DNA of 64,000 bases from G963662605 sp963662605 (GCA_963662605.1 OY759785.1:3224001-3288000), one strand, 5' to 3'. Positions 43,428 to 52,988 are shown, counted from the first letter of the stretch. Numbers and translations: made by a program. The notes: generated by a model from the letters alone, not told the origin.

Positions 43428-44966
43428 TTATTTGATGACAACACCATCCGGGGCAGCGGCATCTATCTTGTTCTTAGCTTTTGAGGCATCGGTTCCTTCA
43501 AAGATTATTCCCTTTACATTATCTCCGGCCTTGACAAAAAGATCTACACCTTCGGTGAATGTAATGTTTTTAAAAGAACAGTCAGAAGTATTGGTAAATG
43601 TAAAGACCGGTGATTTTTTGGAGAGGATTTTTACATTATCAAATTTTACTGCACTGCCGTAGTTTGCCTCGACCCCTTTGTTTGCTACAAGCACTGAGTT
43701 TTCGAGATAAATTTCGTTAACCTTAGCTTCCGGGGTATTATCAATAACAAACGCACGATCTGCACCGTCGCAGAATATATTCTTCATACGGAAATTGGTG
43801 AATGTTGGAATCTTGACTACTTCCTTTTTGTCAGCATCTGCACCGGCTACTCTGTTTTCGTATGTGCAATCAAACGATATAGCATCATTGAGTATATCTT
43901 TCATAAATATATCCTGCACGTATACATTCTTTATAAGTCCGCCGCGGTCGGAAGCACTTTTAAAACGCAATCCGATATCGGTCCATGAGAATGAACAGTT
44001 TTTTACAAAAAGATTTTCAATACCGCCGTCGGTGTTACTGCCGATAACAAATCCGCCGTGCGCATGGTACACAATGCAATCCTGCACAACAACATTTTTC
44101 ATAGGTTTCTTAGAGGACTTAATACAAATGCCGTCATCCCCTGCGTTTACCGTACATTTATACATCAGTAAATTTTCACATGAAGAAAAATCCAGACCGT
44201 CACCGTTCTGTGCCCACCATTCATTCATAACCTTGGCATAGCGGACAACGATGTTTTCACATCTGCCGACATTCAGCGCAAAATCCGGCGAATTCTGAAA
44301 GGTTACACCTTCAATAAGAATATTTTCGCAATCGGCAATGTTAACCATTTTCGGGCGTTTGATACCTTTCATCTCCGCAGATGGATACCAGATATCGCCC
44401 TCCTGTAAACCACCCTTATTCAACGTTTTCCATTGTCCCGGTGTCATTTTCGACTGCTTCACCGGGCGCCAATACTGGCCGTTTCCGTTGATGATACCGT
44501 CGCCGGTTATACCAATATTCTGAAGTTCGCTGCATGAAATCGGCGATTTTAATCCAACCGGTTTTTTACCCGGAATTTGTACATCCTGATACAATTCCAA
44601 GTTGGGACTGAAAACAAGAACTGCTCCTGTTTCGAAATGCAGATCTACATTATTACGCAGCTGTATCGGGCCGCTCAGCCATAATCCGGCTGGAATTATA
44701 ACATGTCCCCCGCCGCCAATGTTACATTTATCAATTGCTTTTTGTATCGCTTCGGTGTTGAGCGTGATACCATCGCCGACAGCGCCGTACTCGGAGATAA
44801 CATAGTTGGCATCTCTGAATTTGGGAACTTTAACATCAATATCGAACGGTATATCTTTAAGATATTTTTTCATCTCATCATCGGACGTTCCGGCATAAGC
44901 CGAAAAAGCCGAGGCGGAAATACATAAGAAGAACATCGCGAGATAGAAATATGTTTTTTTCATCAT
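43428..44966 (-). CDS. GH28 polygalacturonase
   Basis: An exported pectin-backbone hydrolase of 512 residues with signal peptide about 1-25 (AFSAYA-G). The parallel beta-helix carries the family motifs in order: N254-G-D256-G-L-D259 (the NxDGxD motif), AGDDG with D277 and D278, HAHGG with H303, and LRFKS with R334 and K336. These are the catalytic acids and substrate-binding residues of GH28. Unlike the GH105 and CE8 proteins it lacks a T9SS tail and ends DGVVIK, so it is probably periplasmic. That location would suit oligogalacturonides taken up through the outer membrane. Endo or exo action cannot be decided. Confidence 0.93.
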   Translation of the reverse strand: MMKKTYFYLAMFFLCISASAFSAYAGTSDDEMKKYLKDIPFDIDVKVPKFRDANYVISEYGAVGDGITLNTEAIQKAIDKCNIGGGGHVIIPAGLWLSGPIQLRNNVDLHFETGAVLVFSPNLELYQDVQIPGKKPVGLKSPISCSELQNIGITGDGIINGNGQYWRPVKQSKMTPGQWKTLNKGGLQEGDIWYPSAEMKGIKRPKMVNIADCENILIEGVTFQNSPDFALNVGRCENIVVRYAKVMNEWWAQNGDGLDFSSCENLLMYKCTVNAGDDGICIKSSKKPMKNVVVQDCIVYHAHGGFVIGSNTDGGIENLFVKNCSFSWTDIGLRFKSASDRGGLIKNVYVQDIFMKDILNDAISFDCTYENRVAGADADKKEVVKIPTFTNFRMKNIFCDGADRAFVIDNTPEAKVNEIYLENSVLVANKGVEANYGSAVKFDNVKILSKKSPVFTFTNTSDCSFKNITFTEGVDLFVKAGDNVKGIIFEGTDASKAKNKIDAAAPDGVVIK

Positions 44967-45071
44967 GGTGCTAATCTTTCCAATGTTAATTGTAATGTGG
45001 TTTTCGTTGTGTTAGAATTGAGGTGGCAGTGCCACAAAATAAAAATATTTTTTTTGCGAGTCTGGTTTTGA

Positions 45072-45599
45072 TTACTCGAAATCCTGATACCAGAAGGGTT
45101 TAGGATCAACATTCTTTAAAGAGTCAAAATTTAAATTGCGTTTCAGTTCTTCTTTTTCCACCGCATTAATATAAGGCAAAATGGTCGCCGGTAATTTCAG
45201 AATGCGGGGCGATTGGAGAATCTGCGATACGAACTCACTGCTAATACCGTGTAATTTACGAAGTTCATCAAACACAAAATAGAGGTCATAAAGATTTACT
45301 ATACCCGAAATAAACTCCCGGACAATTCTTTCCGCAAATGGTTCAATAAATTCCCGCGGCACATCAGCAAGATTATACCATACCTGATTGACCTTTCTTT
45401 TTCCATCGTCACGCGATTTGGAGGTATAGAACAGAAAGAAATCCCCGCGCTTCATGTGATTCAGTTTTTCAACAAATTCTTCTTTTTTAATCTGCGAAAA
45501 ATGAAAAAATACATCACCGGGATAGTAGAGGCTTTTAAGAAAGCCGAAACCTTTTTCGTCAATCTTTTTTACACGGCAGAAGTCAAGGGGTTCGGGCAT
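45072..45599 (-). CDS. Cold-shock-domain protein with a helical C-terminal extension
   Basis: A cytoplasmic protein of 175 residues. Residues 8-75 resemble a cold-shock/OB domain: CRVKKIDEKGFGFLKSL carries the RNP1-like GFGFLK, and GDVFFHFSQI the RNP2-like element. The rest (about 80-175) is predicted helical, with EPFAERIVREFISGIVNLYDLYFVFDELRKL, and has no family that can be named. Single-domain Csp proteins are about 70 residues, so this is a fusion. RNA or single-stranded DNA binding is inferred. It lies alone between GH28 and a palindrome cluster. Confidence 0.65.
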   Translation of the reverse strand: MPEPLDFCRVKKIDEKGFGFLKSLYYPGDVFFHFSQIKKEEFVEKLNHMKRGDFFLFYTSKSRDDGKRKVNQVWYNLADVPREFIEPFAERIVREFISGIVNLYDLYFVFDELRKLHGISSEFVSQILQSPRILKLPATILPYINAVEKEELKRNLNFDSLKNVDPKPFWYQDFE

Positions 45600-45630
45600 G
45601 GTAATAAATAAATTTAAGTTTATGTAATTC

Positions 45631-45797
45631 CTAACTCACGGGTTAGGAGCGTGTTGTAGAACTTTTTTCATTAACCACGGTCTTCAGACCGTGGAAGGAA
45701 GCAACCCGAGAGTTGGACTTTAGTCCAAAAACACATCCTGATTGGACTAAAGTCCGGGACTTGGAGGTATTCCTTCTCACGGCCTTAAAAGGCCGTG
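45631..45797. repeat. Cluster of REP-like palindromes with different stems
   Basis: Successive hairpins: CCTAACtcaCGGGTTAGG near 45631; CCACGGTCTTCAGACCGTGG (45675-45694); TTGGACTTTAGTCCAA (45713-45728); GGACTAAAGTCC (45744-45755); CACGGCCTTAAAAGGCCGTG (45778-45797). The stems differ but each stays complementary, and the apex keeps a CTTnAG-like sequence. Confidence 0.7.
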
Positions 45798-45888
45798 TTA
45801 ATGATCAGCTGCATTGACTTGCGCAACTGACTTTTACCCCGTGTGTTAGGAATGTGAGAAAATTGGGTGCTGCAATTAGCTCAATACT

Positions 45889-47277
45889 TTAATTCGAAAA
45901 TCTTTTTCTCTTTATAAACCGTCCATCCCCCACCTTGCCAGTGAACTCACCGTTCTGCACGATAACTTTTCCACGAAGGATGACCGTATCGGCAAAGCCC
46001 TGCACTTCAAAGCCCTCGTAAGGGTTATAGTCAACATTCATATGGTGTGTGCAGGAATTTGAAATACTGATTGTTTCCTTTTTCTCAGTATCAAAGACAA
46101 CAATATCAGCATCACTGCCGACTGCAAGCGTCCCCTTTTTAGGGTACAGGCCGAACATTTTAGCGGCGGCGGTAGATGTCAGCTCAACAAATTTAGAGAG
46201 TGAAATTTTATTTTTAACAACGCCTCCGTCGTACATAAGACTCATCCGGTTTTCTATGCCGGGCGCACCGTTCGGAATCTTTGTAAAGCTTTCACGACCC
46301 ATTTCCTTTTGTCCGTGAAAATTAAACGGACAATGATCGGTCGCTACGACTTGAATATCGCCTGTCCGAATACCATCCCAGAGTTTTTCCTGATTCCATT
46401 TTTCACGGAGGGCGGGAGTCATGACATACTTAGCACCTTCAAAATTTTCCTTCTCATAGAACGAGCTGTCCAGAAATAAATACTGCGGACAGGTTTCTGC
46501 GAATGCTTTTGCTCCCCGTGCACGGGCTGTACGAACTTCATCCAATGCGTCGGACGATGATAAGTGCACGATATAAACCGGGACACCAGCTACTTCTCCT
46601 ATTGCAATAGTTCGGGCAACCGCCTCTGCTTCCATTCTGGTCGGACGGGTAGACGCGTGATATTTCGGTTCGGTTTTACCTTCTTTAATTGCAGCTTTAA
46701 CAATTTCATCTATCACGATACCGTTTTCCGCGTGCACCATAACAATACCACCCAATTCCCCTACGCGTTTCATAATGCGGTAGATCGTTCCGTCATCCAC
46801 ATACAGTCTTCCCGGATACGCGGTAAACAATTTGAATGAGGTTAACCCCTCTTCCATCAATTTGTCTATCTCATGGAGCCGTTCATCCGGCATGTCGGTA
46901 ATGATCATGTGGAAACCATAATCAACAACGGTTTTTCCATCTGATTTTTTTCGCCACTCTTCAAGAGTATCGAAAGTAGAACAGCCGATTGTCTGTGTGG
47001 GAAAATCTATAATTGTCGTCGTCCCGCCGAATGCTGCGGCAATGGAGCCTGTAGTAAAATTATCACTGACCACGGTGCCCATTGAAGGCAGATCAAGATG
47101 TGTGTGCGGATCAATTCCGCTGGGAATTACTAATTTGTTTTTTGCATCAATAACAACGTCGGCTTCGCGTGTAATGTTTGGTTGAATAAGTGTAATCGTT
47201 TCATTCTCAACATAAATATCGGCAAGCATATCATCGGCTTCGGTAACAATCCGGCCATTTTTAATTAACAGAGACAT
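45889..47277 (-). CDS. Dihydropyrimidinase / D-hydantoinase family amidohydrolase
   Basis: A cyclic amidohydrolase of about 462 residues. The metal-binding motif PSGIDPHTHLDLP follows the N-terminal beta-sandwich at about 48-60. The bridging-Lys region is EGLTSFKLFTAYPG (about 143-156), and later ligands appear in VMVHAENG, VYIVHLSS and VVATDHCPF. Starts at 47289 and 47283 are possible; ATG 47277 has GGA upstream and gives the usual MSLLIKNGRIV. Function could be reductive pyrimidine degradation or hydantoin hydrolysis. Neither dihydropyrimidine dehydrogenase nor beta-ureidopropionase is nearby. Confidence 0.88.
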   Translation of the reverse strand: MSLLIKNGRIVTEADDMLADIYVENETITLIQPNITREADVVIDAKNKLVIPSGIDPHTHLDLPSMGTVVSDNFTTGSIAAAFGGTTTIIDFPTQTIGCSTFDTLEEWRKKSDGKTVVDYGFHMIITDMPDERLHEIDKLMEEGLTSFKLFTAYPGRLYVDDGTIYRIMKRVGELGGIVMVHAENGIVIDEIVKAAIKEGKTEPKYHASTRPTRMEAEAVARTIAIGEVAGVPVYIVHLSSSDALDEVRTARARGAKAFAETCPQYLFLDSSFYEKENFEGAKYVMTPALREKWNQEKLWDGIRTGDIQVVATDHCPFNFHGQKEMGRESFTKIPNGAPGIENRMSLMYDGGVVKNKISLSKFVELTSTAAAKMFGLYPKKGTLAVGSDADIVVFDTEKKETISISNSCTHHMNVDYNPYEGFEVQGFADTVILRGKVIVQNGEFTGKVGDGRFIKRKRFSN

Positions 47278-47435
47278 TTTCATTTCCATCTATTGAATAT
47301 TAACCATGAAATTTAAGAAGATTAAGGAAATTAACGAAAATGTTTATTTAATGATTATTAAAAAAGGGCATCTCAATCAAATATGGCTCGGTTAATAACT
47401 CAATGGCGTGCCTGTCTGCATTTCAACGCCACCGG

Positions 47436-47743
47436 ATGTCATTCCGGAAAATCTTTCGCAAAAACGCGTCCCGAAGTATTCATTTGGGCCGAAAGATTTG
47501 TCCGGAATCCAGTTTCCGAAAAATAATAAAGGCGAATAAATTCTTAATCTTTCAACTAACCTGGCGCATAATTTGGATAACTATTTAAGCGCATTCGTAC
47601 CAGAAAAGGAAATAATATTCAATGTTCTCTCATCAATCCTGTAGTAGACCAGAATTAGTCTACAAATCTGGATTCCGGATAAATCTGCCGCGCTAAATTC
47701 CACCCACTCCTATTTTCCCGCGGCAGATTTTCCGGAATGACAT
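47436..47743. repeat. Inverted pair of long REP-like hairpins (308 bp)
   Basis: The ends 47436-47454 and 47725-47743 are exact 19-bp inverted repeats (ATGTCATTCCGGAAAATCT and complement). Inner CCGGAATCCAG (47502-47512) and CTGGATTCCGG (47668-47678) are inverted as well. Each half folds alone: 47436-47512 with a TTTCG/CGAAA stem extension, and 47668-47743 with a GCCGCG/CGCGGC extension. The variable stem parts differ yet each is self-complementary. No gene lies here. Confidence 0.7.
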
Positions 47744-47834
47744 TCGACCGATATACCATCCCGCCACTAATTCCTCATATGATTCCATTATAAAAATGCG
47801 CCTCAACTCCGAATCATTCAGCATTATATAAAAA

Positions 47835-47858
47835 ACCCGGGCACTCATGTACCCGGGT
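47835..47858 (-). terminator. Terminator of the CE8 gene
   Basis: ACCCGGG (47835-47841) pairs with CCCGGGT (47852-47858), and the A-run before it reads as T on the minus strand. It is 20 bp after the CE8 stop. Confidence 0.75.
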
Positions 47859-47877
47859 ATAGTATCATTTTCAGAAA

Positions 47878-50613
47878 TTATTTAACCAGCATCATTTTTT
47901 TTGTTATAACATTATTACCCGTTTTGAGCGAATAAAAGTAAACACCTGAAGATAAATTTGATGCGTTGAATGAGACTGAATGATTTCCTGCAGTCATGCT
48001 TTCACTGTTTACAAGTGATGCGACTTTTTGACCCAGCACATTGTATACGTTCAAAGCCACTATTCCGTTTTCCGGCAGAGAGAAAGTAATTTTTGTCGAA
48101 GGGTTGAACGGATTCGGATAGTTCTGTCCCAGTTCAAAAGATTTCACTTTTGGAGCAACTGTATCCTGTTCTTTCACGGCAGTTAAAAACTGAGAGTCAA
48201 CGTACCAATCCATGCTGTAAGCCGGTGTTGCGGAATTTCGGGATAGAATGTTGGCTGTAGTATATTTTCCAGCTTCTACTGAAGTTAAAATTGTTCCGTT
48301 ATTTTTACGAGCGGTCGGGTTATAGCCCGGTCCGGAACAGTTATACTCCGCATATACAGTCGGTAAAACGTTCCATGATAACCATCCGTCAGCGTTGATA
48401 GTTGAGGGCTCATAACAGTTAATGAATACTGTCTGCGGAAAATTTTGCCACGGTCTGCCGAAGTAGAAAGAAGAAATTACGTTACCGTCATATCCGATAC
48501 TGTCGTTCGTGATTTTGCAATCTTTGAAAACATAACCGAAAGCTAAGTTCGCATTTGTTGCAGCAGCAGTTAATGTCCCGCTGTTTCTTCTTTCGCGGAT
48601 TTCGCAGCTATCGAATAGTGCTGTGCCGCTGCCGAAAATAAAATCTACGGTTCCGGCAATAAGGCAATTCTTATTATACACACGTCCTGAGTTCCATGTA
48701 TAATAGGTATCCTGATAGCCGAGCAAGTTGCAATTGATAAATGCGACTCTGTCAGCCTGAATGTTTATTGCAACAGCCTGTGCTGCTGTTGAAGTGTTCT
48801 GAATTGTAATATCCTTAAAGGTTACATCGTTAGCTCGTACCCAAACACTTTGCGAGGTAGATGTTCCGATGGTAACGCCGCCGACAACGAGTCCGCTATA
48901 ATCATCATAAGTGATAATGGTGCTGTCTTTATCTTCGCCTTGAATTAACAAATGAGATTTATTAGCAACGATGGTATCCTTTTCGTAATAGGTACCCTTT
49001 TTAACAAAGATCGTTGTATTACCCAAATAGCTCAACGGAACCGCATTCAATGCTTCCTTAACCGTTGTAAAGTTACCCGAACCGTCTTTTGCAACGACAA
49101 TAAGACTATCCTTTGCCGCTGTTAATGTTGTAAAGGAGACTTGCTCACCGTACGAAGTACCGACGCTGTTTATTGCATATGCGCGGGCATAATACATTGT
49201 ATTGGATGATAGTTTGGGCAGATAGGACATATAATCACCTGCACCGGTGCCGTCATTAGTCTTAGTATCGTCAATCGTAGGTGTACCGGTGGTATTCCAG
49301 CATACACCTCTTTGCGAAACAACTGCGCCGCCTTCGCTTACCACTTTAGCGCCCACAGTTGCATAGTTTGTATAAATATTGGTTGCGGCTGAAGTCGTTG
49401 CAGTTGGAGCCACCGCTGTTGTTAACGTAGTAAAGGAGTATTCATCTCCATAACCAACACCAGCGCTGTTAACAGCGTAGGCGCGGACATAGTATTTTGT
49501 CGTTGCAGTTAATCCGGCAACCGAGCTGCTGAATGAATTCGCAGTACCATCGGAGGTGTGACTATCAGCAATTGTAGGTGCACCGGAGGCATTCCAGCAC
49601 ACACCAGTCTGCGTAATTGCACCGCCGCCGTTTGAACTTATCGTTCCGCCGCTTAGCGCCCATGTCAGGCCGAGATTCCACGGCGCTACTGTTGTCAAAG
49701 TCGGGATTGTTGCAAGTGTCGTGAATGTTGTATCATTACCATATGCTGTACCGGTGCTGTTAGTAGCGTAGGTACGAATGTGGTAAGTTTTTCCCGGTGT
49801 TAAACCGGTAATACTGCTTGAGAATGCTCCGGTTCCCGCACCATCTGTAGTGAATGTACCGAGAATATCGGGTTTGGCCGAAGCACCATAGCAGGTACCA
49901 CGAGCTGTTACCGCAGAAGAACCGCTATCACTTACCGTTCCGTTGATAGTAACTGATGTCGGAGCAATATTGGTAATTCCAGTTAAAAGAACCGTTGCCG
50001 GAACTCCGACTCCCGGAGTGGTGCCGGAAATGATAACATTCTTTGTACAGATATATTTGGTCGCACTCGCGGCGCCATCGTACCATGGGCTTATCCTTAC
50101 TGAGAACGTACCACCCGAGGCAATGTGAGCAGCGAATGTAAATGTGCATGTAGTATCAGCGGTATTAGGAGAATAAACCGGAATTGTATTCAATTTCGTT
50201 TTAGTTACCCAATTATCGGTTGAGTAATAAACGTTACTTTGCATATGCTTTGTAGTACCGGCATATCCGACAGTGAATGTTAATGAAGTAACATCCAACT
50301 CGTTTGTACCAGTAGGAGTAACATCGTACTGTGTGTACCGGGTAGCTACTTCGCCTGATTCCTGCGGCCAATTGGTTGCCTGCAGTTTACATCTCTGCAT
50401 CGCTCCGGCAGAACCGGCATCCCAGTTTTTAACAATCAAGGTACTAAGGGAATCGCTTGTACTTAATTTCTGGCTGGCGGCAGTAACGTAACCAACAACC
50501 GACGAAGTGTATAGCGTTGTACCGTTAAGCGGCCATGTAGCTGTCGCGGGAAACTGTGCAAAAGCTGTTGATACATAGGCAACGCAAATAAATAGAAACA
50601 AATACTTTTTCAT
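47878..50613 (-). CDS. CE8 pectinesterase with N-terminal modules and T9SS sorting tail
   Basis: A 911-residue cell-surface enzyme that de-esterifies methyl-galacturonan. Signal peptide 1-20. A beta-rich module at 21-198 starts FPATATWPLNG and ends in a GGTFSVRISPWYDG...NVIISGT segment like that of adhesins 1 and 2. Three fibronectin-III-like repeats follow at about 205-500. The CE8 beta-helix covers about 502-805: GYQD places one catalytic acid at D635, GTVDF the second at D657, and FGRPW gives R720 and W722. The T9SS tail (QNYPNPFNPSTKI) takes up the last 90 residues. It follows the CE12 gene by 26 bp, probably in one transcript. Confidence 0.94.
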   Translation of the reverse strand: MKKYLFLFICVAYVSTAFAQFPATATWPLNGTTLYTSSVVGYVTAASQKLSTSDSLSTLIVKNWDAGSAGAMQRCKLQATNWPQESGEVATRYTQYDVTPTGTNELDVTSLTFTVGYAGTTKHMQSNVYYSTDNWVTKTKLNTIPVYSPNTADTTCTFTFAAHIASGGTFSVRISPWYDGAASATKYICTKNVIISGTTPGVGVPATVLLTGITNIAPTSVTINGTVSDSGSSAVTARGTCYGASAKPDILGTFTTDGAGTGAFSSSITGLTPGKTYHIRTYATNSTGTAYGNDTTFTTLATIPTLTTVAPWNLGLTWALSGGTISSNGGGAITQTGVCWNASGAPTIADSHTSDGTANSFSSSVAGLTATTKYYVRAYAVNSAGVGYGDEYSFTTLTTAVAPTATTSAATNIYTNYATVGAKVVSEGGAVVSQRGVCWNTTGTPTIDDTKTNDGTGAGDYMSYLPKLSSNTMYYARAYAINSVGTSYGEQVSFTTLTAAKDSLIVVAKDGSGNFTTVKEALNAVPLSYLGNTTIFVKKGTYYEKDTIVANKSHLLIQGEDKDSTIITYDDYSGLVVGGVTIGTSTSQSVWVRANDVTFKDITIQNTSTAAQAVAINIQADRVAFINCNLLGYQDTYYTWNSGRVYNKNCLIAGTVDFIFGSGTALFDSCEIRERRNSGTLTAAATNANLAFGYVFKDCKITNDSIGYDGNVISSFYFGRPWQNFPQTVFINCYEPSTINADGWLSWNVLPTVYAEYNCSGPGYNPTARKNNGTILTSVEAGKYTTANILSRNSATPAYSMDWYVDSQFLTAVKEQDTVAPKVKSFELGQNYPNPFNPSTKITFSLPENGIVALNVYNVLGQKVASLVNSESMTAGNHSVSFNASNLSSGVYFYSLKTGNNVITKKMMLVK

Positions 50614-50639
50614 AGGTATTCCATGAATTTTTTAATAAA

Positions 50640-51398
50640 TTATTTTTCATCTCTCATGTATGGCAGAAGCTCTTTCAGGTGCTGTCGTATTTCCTCTGCC
50701 ACCATATCGCACACCTTGAATGCACCGGTCCCGGAGAAATGAGTCTCGTCCTGTTTCCCTTCAGGGAACCTCTCATACTCACCGGGCTCAGCATTCATAT
50801 ACAATTTCTTTGAATTCTCCGGTCCAAGCAGAACCAGCAAGTCCTTGCTTTTTTTGTGTAAGTCCAGTAACGGGACATTCATTGCTGCGGCGATTTCACG
50901 AACCACTTTCGGATAATCACCATGTGTATCAACAAATGCACCGGTACTATCAAATTTACGTCTGTTTATCGGAGTAAGCAAAACAGGTATTGCACCTTTT
51001 TTCCTTGCTTCGATAACAAATCTTTCCAGATTTACTTTGTACGCCCCATAAGGCGCGGCATATCTTGCTGTATCTTCCTTTTTACTATCATTATGGCCGA
51101 ACTCTACAAACAAATAGTCACCTGACGAAAGCCTGCTGATAACCGTATCCCATAGGTGCTGGTCAATAAAGCTCTTTGTACTTCTTCCGTTTTTCGCGTG
51201 GTTCTCTATGACAACATTTTCTTTAAAGTATAGCGGGAACACTTGTCCCCAGCCTTTTTCAGGATTGCTCTTACCATACTCCTTGTTCGCCATAGTTGAA
51301 TTGCCGATAAGGAATATCTTGAGCGGTTTTTGCGCTTGAGTAAAGGTAAAAGGAAGTAATAAAAAGACAATTGCAGCAAAGCGGAACAGTGTTTTCAT
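50640..51398 (-). CDS. CE12 rhamnogalacturonan/pectin acetylesterase
   Basis: An exported SGNH-type esterase of 252 residues with signal peptide about 1-22. Block I reads FLIGNSTMANKEYG with the nucleophilic Ser near residue 34; most family members have GDST, so Asp is replaced by Asn just before the Ser. NHAKNGRSTKSF and VEFGHND (blocks II and III) and the catalytic pair in DETHFSGTGA near 218-227 are intact. It removes acetyl groups from pectin and is translated just ahead of the CE8 gene. No sorting tail is present, so a periplasmic location is likely. Confidence 0.9.
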   Translation of the reverse strand: MKTLFRFAAIVFLLLPFTFTQAQKPLKIFLIGNSTMANKEYGKSNPEKGWGQVFPLYFKENVVIENHAKNGRSTKSFIDQHLWDTVISRLSSGDYLFVEFGHNDSKKEDTARYAAPYGAYKVNLERFVIEARKKGAIPVLLTPINRRKFDSTGAFVDTHGDYPKVVREIAAAMNVPLLDLHKKSKDLLVLLGPENSKKLYMNAEPGEYERFPEGKQDETHFSGTGAFKVCDMVAEEIRQHLKELLPYMRDEK

Positions 51399-51440
51399 AA
51401 GAGAGCCACAGATTGTAAAGAGGAGATTTTTGATAAAGAT

Positions 51441-51474
51441 TTCCTAACCCATGGGTTAACCCATGGGTTAGGAA
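51441..51474. repeat. 34-bp perfect palindrome
   Basis: From 51441 to 51474 the sequence is its own reverse complement and contains two CCATGG-centred subunits (TAACCCATGGGTTA twice, overlapping). It lies 16 bp past the 6-phosphogluconate dehydrogenase stop and could end that transcript. Confidence 0.75.
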
Positions 51475-51490
51475 GTAAAAGAAGCTAAAG

Positions 51491-52945
51491 TTAAACTACA
51501 TAAACAGAAGAAGCAGTGTCAGCGCCACGGCCAGACCAGTTGGTATGGAAGAATTCGCCGCGAGGTTTGTCTGTTCTTTCGTACATGTGAGCGCCGAAGT
51601 AATCTCTTTGTGCCTGCAATAAGTTAGCAGGTAAACGCTCTGTTCTGAGACCGTCGAAATAGTTCAATGCAGTTGACATTGCTGGAACCCAGATGCCGTT
51701 AAGAACAGCTGTTGATACAACTCTTCTCCATGCAGCCTGAGCTGTTTCAACTTTTTCCTTAAAGAACGGATCAAGAAGGAGATTGTTGAGTTCGGGGTTT
51801 TTGTCAAATGCTTCTTTAATTTTGCCGAGGAATGTTGAACGGATGATACAGCCACCGCGCCACATCAAAGCGATTCCGCCGTAGTTGAGGTTCCAGCCCT
51901 TTTCTTTAGCTGCGGTTCTCATCAAGATGTAACCCTGAGCATAAGAAACTAATTTAGATGCAAATAAAGCTTGTTCAATATCGTTGATGAACGCTTTTTT
52001 GTCGCCTTTAAATTCAACAGCCGGGCCTGAGATTTGTTTTGAAGCTTCAACTCTTTCGTCTTTCATAGCTGAGAGACAGCGGGCATAAACAGCTTCGCCA
52101 ATCAATGTCAGCGGAACACCGAAATCGAGAGATGCCTGTCCAGTCCATTTACCGGTACCCTTCTGACCTGCGGTATCAAGAATTTTTTCAACAAGTGCTG
52201 AACCGTCTGCATCTTTAACACCGAGAATGTCACGGGAAATTTCGATAAGATAACTGTCAAGTACACCTTTGTTCCATTCGGTAAATACCTGATGCATTTC
52301 TTCAGCGGGCATACCGAGGAGGTTTTTCATAATTAAGTAGGCTTCGCAGATAAGCTGCATATCGCCGTATTCAATTCCGTTGTGAACCATTTTAACAAAG
52401 TGGCCAGCGCCGCCTTCGCCTACCCAATCGCAGCAGGGTGAGCCGTCTTCGACTTTAGCTGAAATAGCCTGAAAAATCGGTTTAACAGCCGGCCATGCTT
52501 TTGGTGATCCACCGGGCATGATTGAAGGTCCGAGTAAAGCACCTTCTTCACCACCGGAAACGCCGGTACCGATGAATAATTTTCCTTTGCTTTCGCAATA
52601 CGCAGTTCTTCTTTCAGAATCCGGGAAGTGTGAGTTACCGCCATCAATAATTATATCGCCTTCTTCTAAGTGAGGAAGCAGCAAATCAATAAAATCATCA
52701 ACTGCTTTTCCGGCTTTAACCATGAGCATTATTTTTCTTGGGCGGGCGCAATTAGCAACTAATTCTTCAATAGTGCTTGTGCCGATAATGTTTTTACCCT
52801 TACCGCGTCCGTTAACAAAATCCGTTACTTTCTGAACTGTTCTGTTAAAAACAGCCACGGTAAAGCCTTTGCTTTCCATGTTCAATACAAGGTTTTCGCC
52901 CATTACGGCCAAACCTACAAGTCCAATATCTGCCAATTTACTCAT
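51491..52945 (-). CDS. gnd: 6-phosphogluconate dehydrogenase, NADP-type
   Basis: Oxidatively decarboxylates 6-phosphogluconate to ribulose-5-phosphate. The 484-residue length is standard. The Rossmann start IGLVGLAVMGENLVLN is followed by AVFNRT with N34, R35 and T36; this NRT motif binds the 2-prime phosphate of NADP in the family. GVSGGEEGALLGPSIMPGG and the catalytic Lys/Glu block GHFVKMVHNGIEYGDMQ are intact. It is the last gene of a seven-gene catabolic unit and has a paralogue two genes upstream with a different cofactor motif. Confidence 0.95.
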   Translation of the reverse strand: MSKLADIGLVGLAVMGENLVLNMESKGFTVAVFNRTVQKVTDFVNGRGKGKNIIGTSTIEELVANCARPRKIMLMVKAGKAVDDFIDLLLPHLEEGDIIIDGGNSHFPDSERRTAYCESKGKLFIGTGVSGGEEGALLGPSIMPGGSPKAWPAVKPIFQAISAKVEDGSPCCDWVGEGGAGHFVKMVHNGIEYGDMQLICEAYLIMKNLLGMPAEEMHQVFTEWNKGVLDSYLIEISRDILGVKDADGSALVEKILDTAGQKGTGKWTGQASLDFGVPLTLIGEAVYARCLSAMKDERVEASKQISGPAVEFKGDKKAFINDIEQALFASKLVSYAQGYILMRTAAKEKGWNLNYGGIALMWRGGCIIRSTFLGKIKEAFDKNPELNNLLLDPFFKEKVETAQAAWRRVVSTAVLNGIWVPAMSTALNYFDGLRTERLPANLLQAQRDYFGAHMYERTDKPRGEFFHTNWSGRGADTASSVYVV

Positions 52946-52988
52946 TTGCGTTTCCTTTATAAGTGATAGAGAATTATATAATAAATAA

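Noticed and set aside
47403..47588. A possible short gene of 61 codons
   Set aside because: It lies within the inverted hairpin pair, has no ribosome site and no recognisable protein character.
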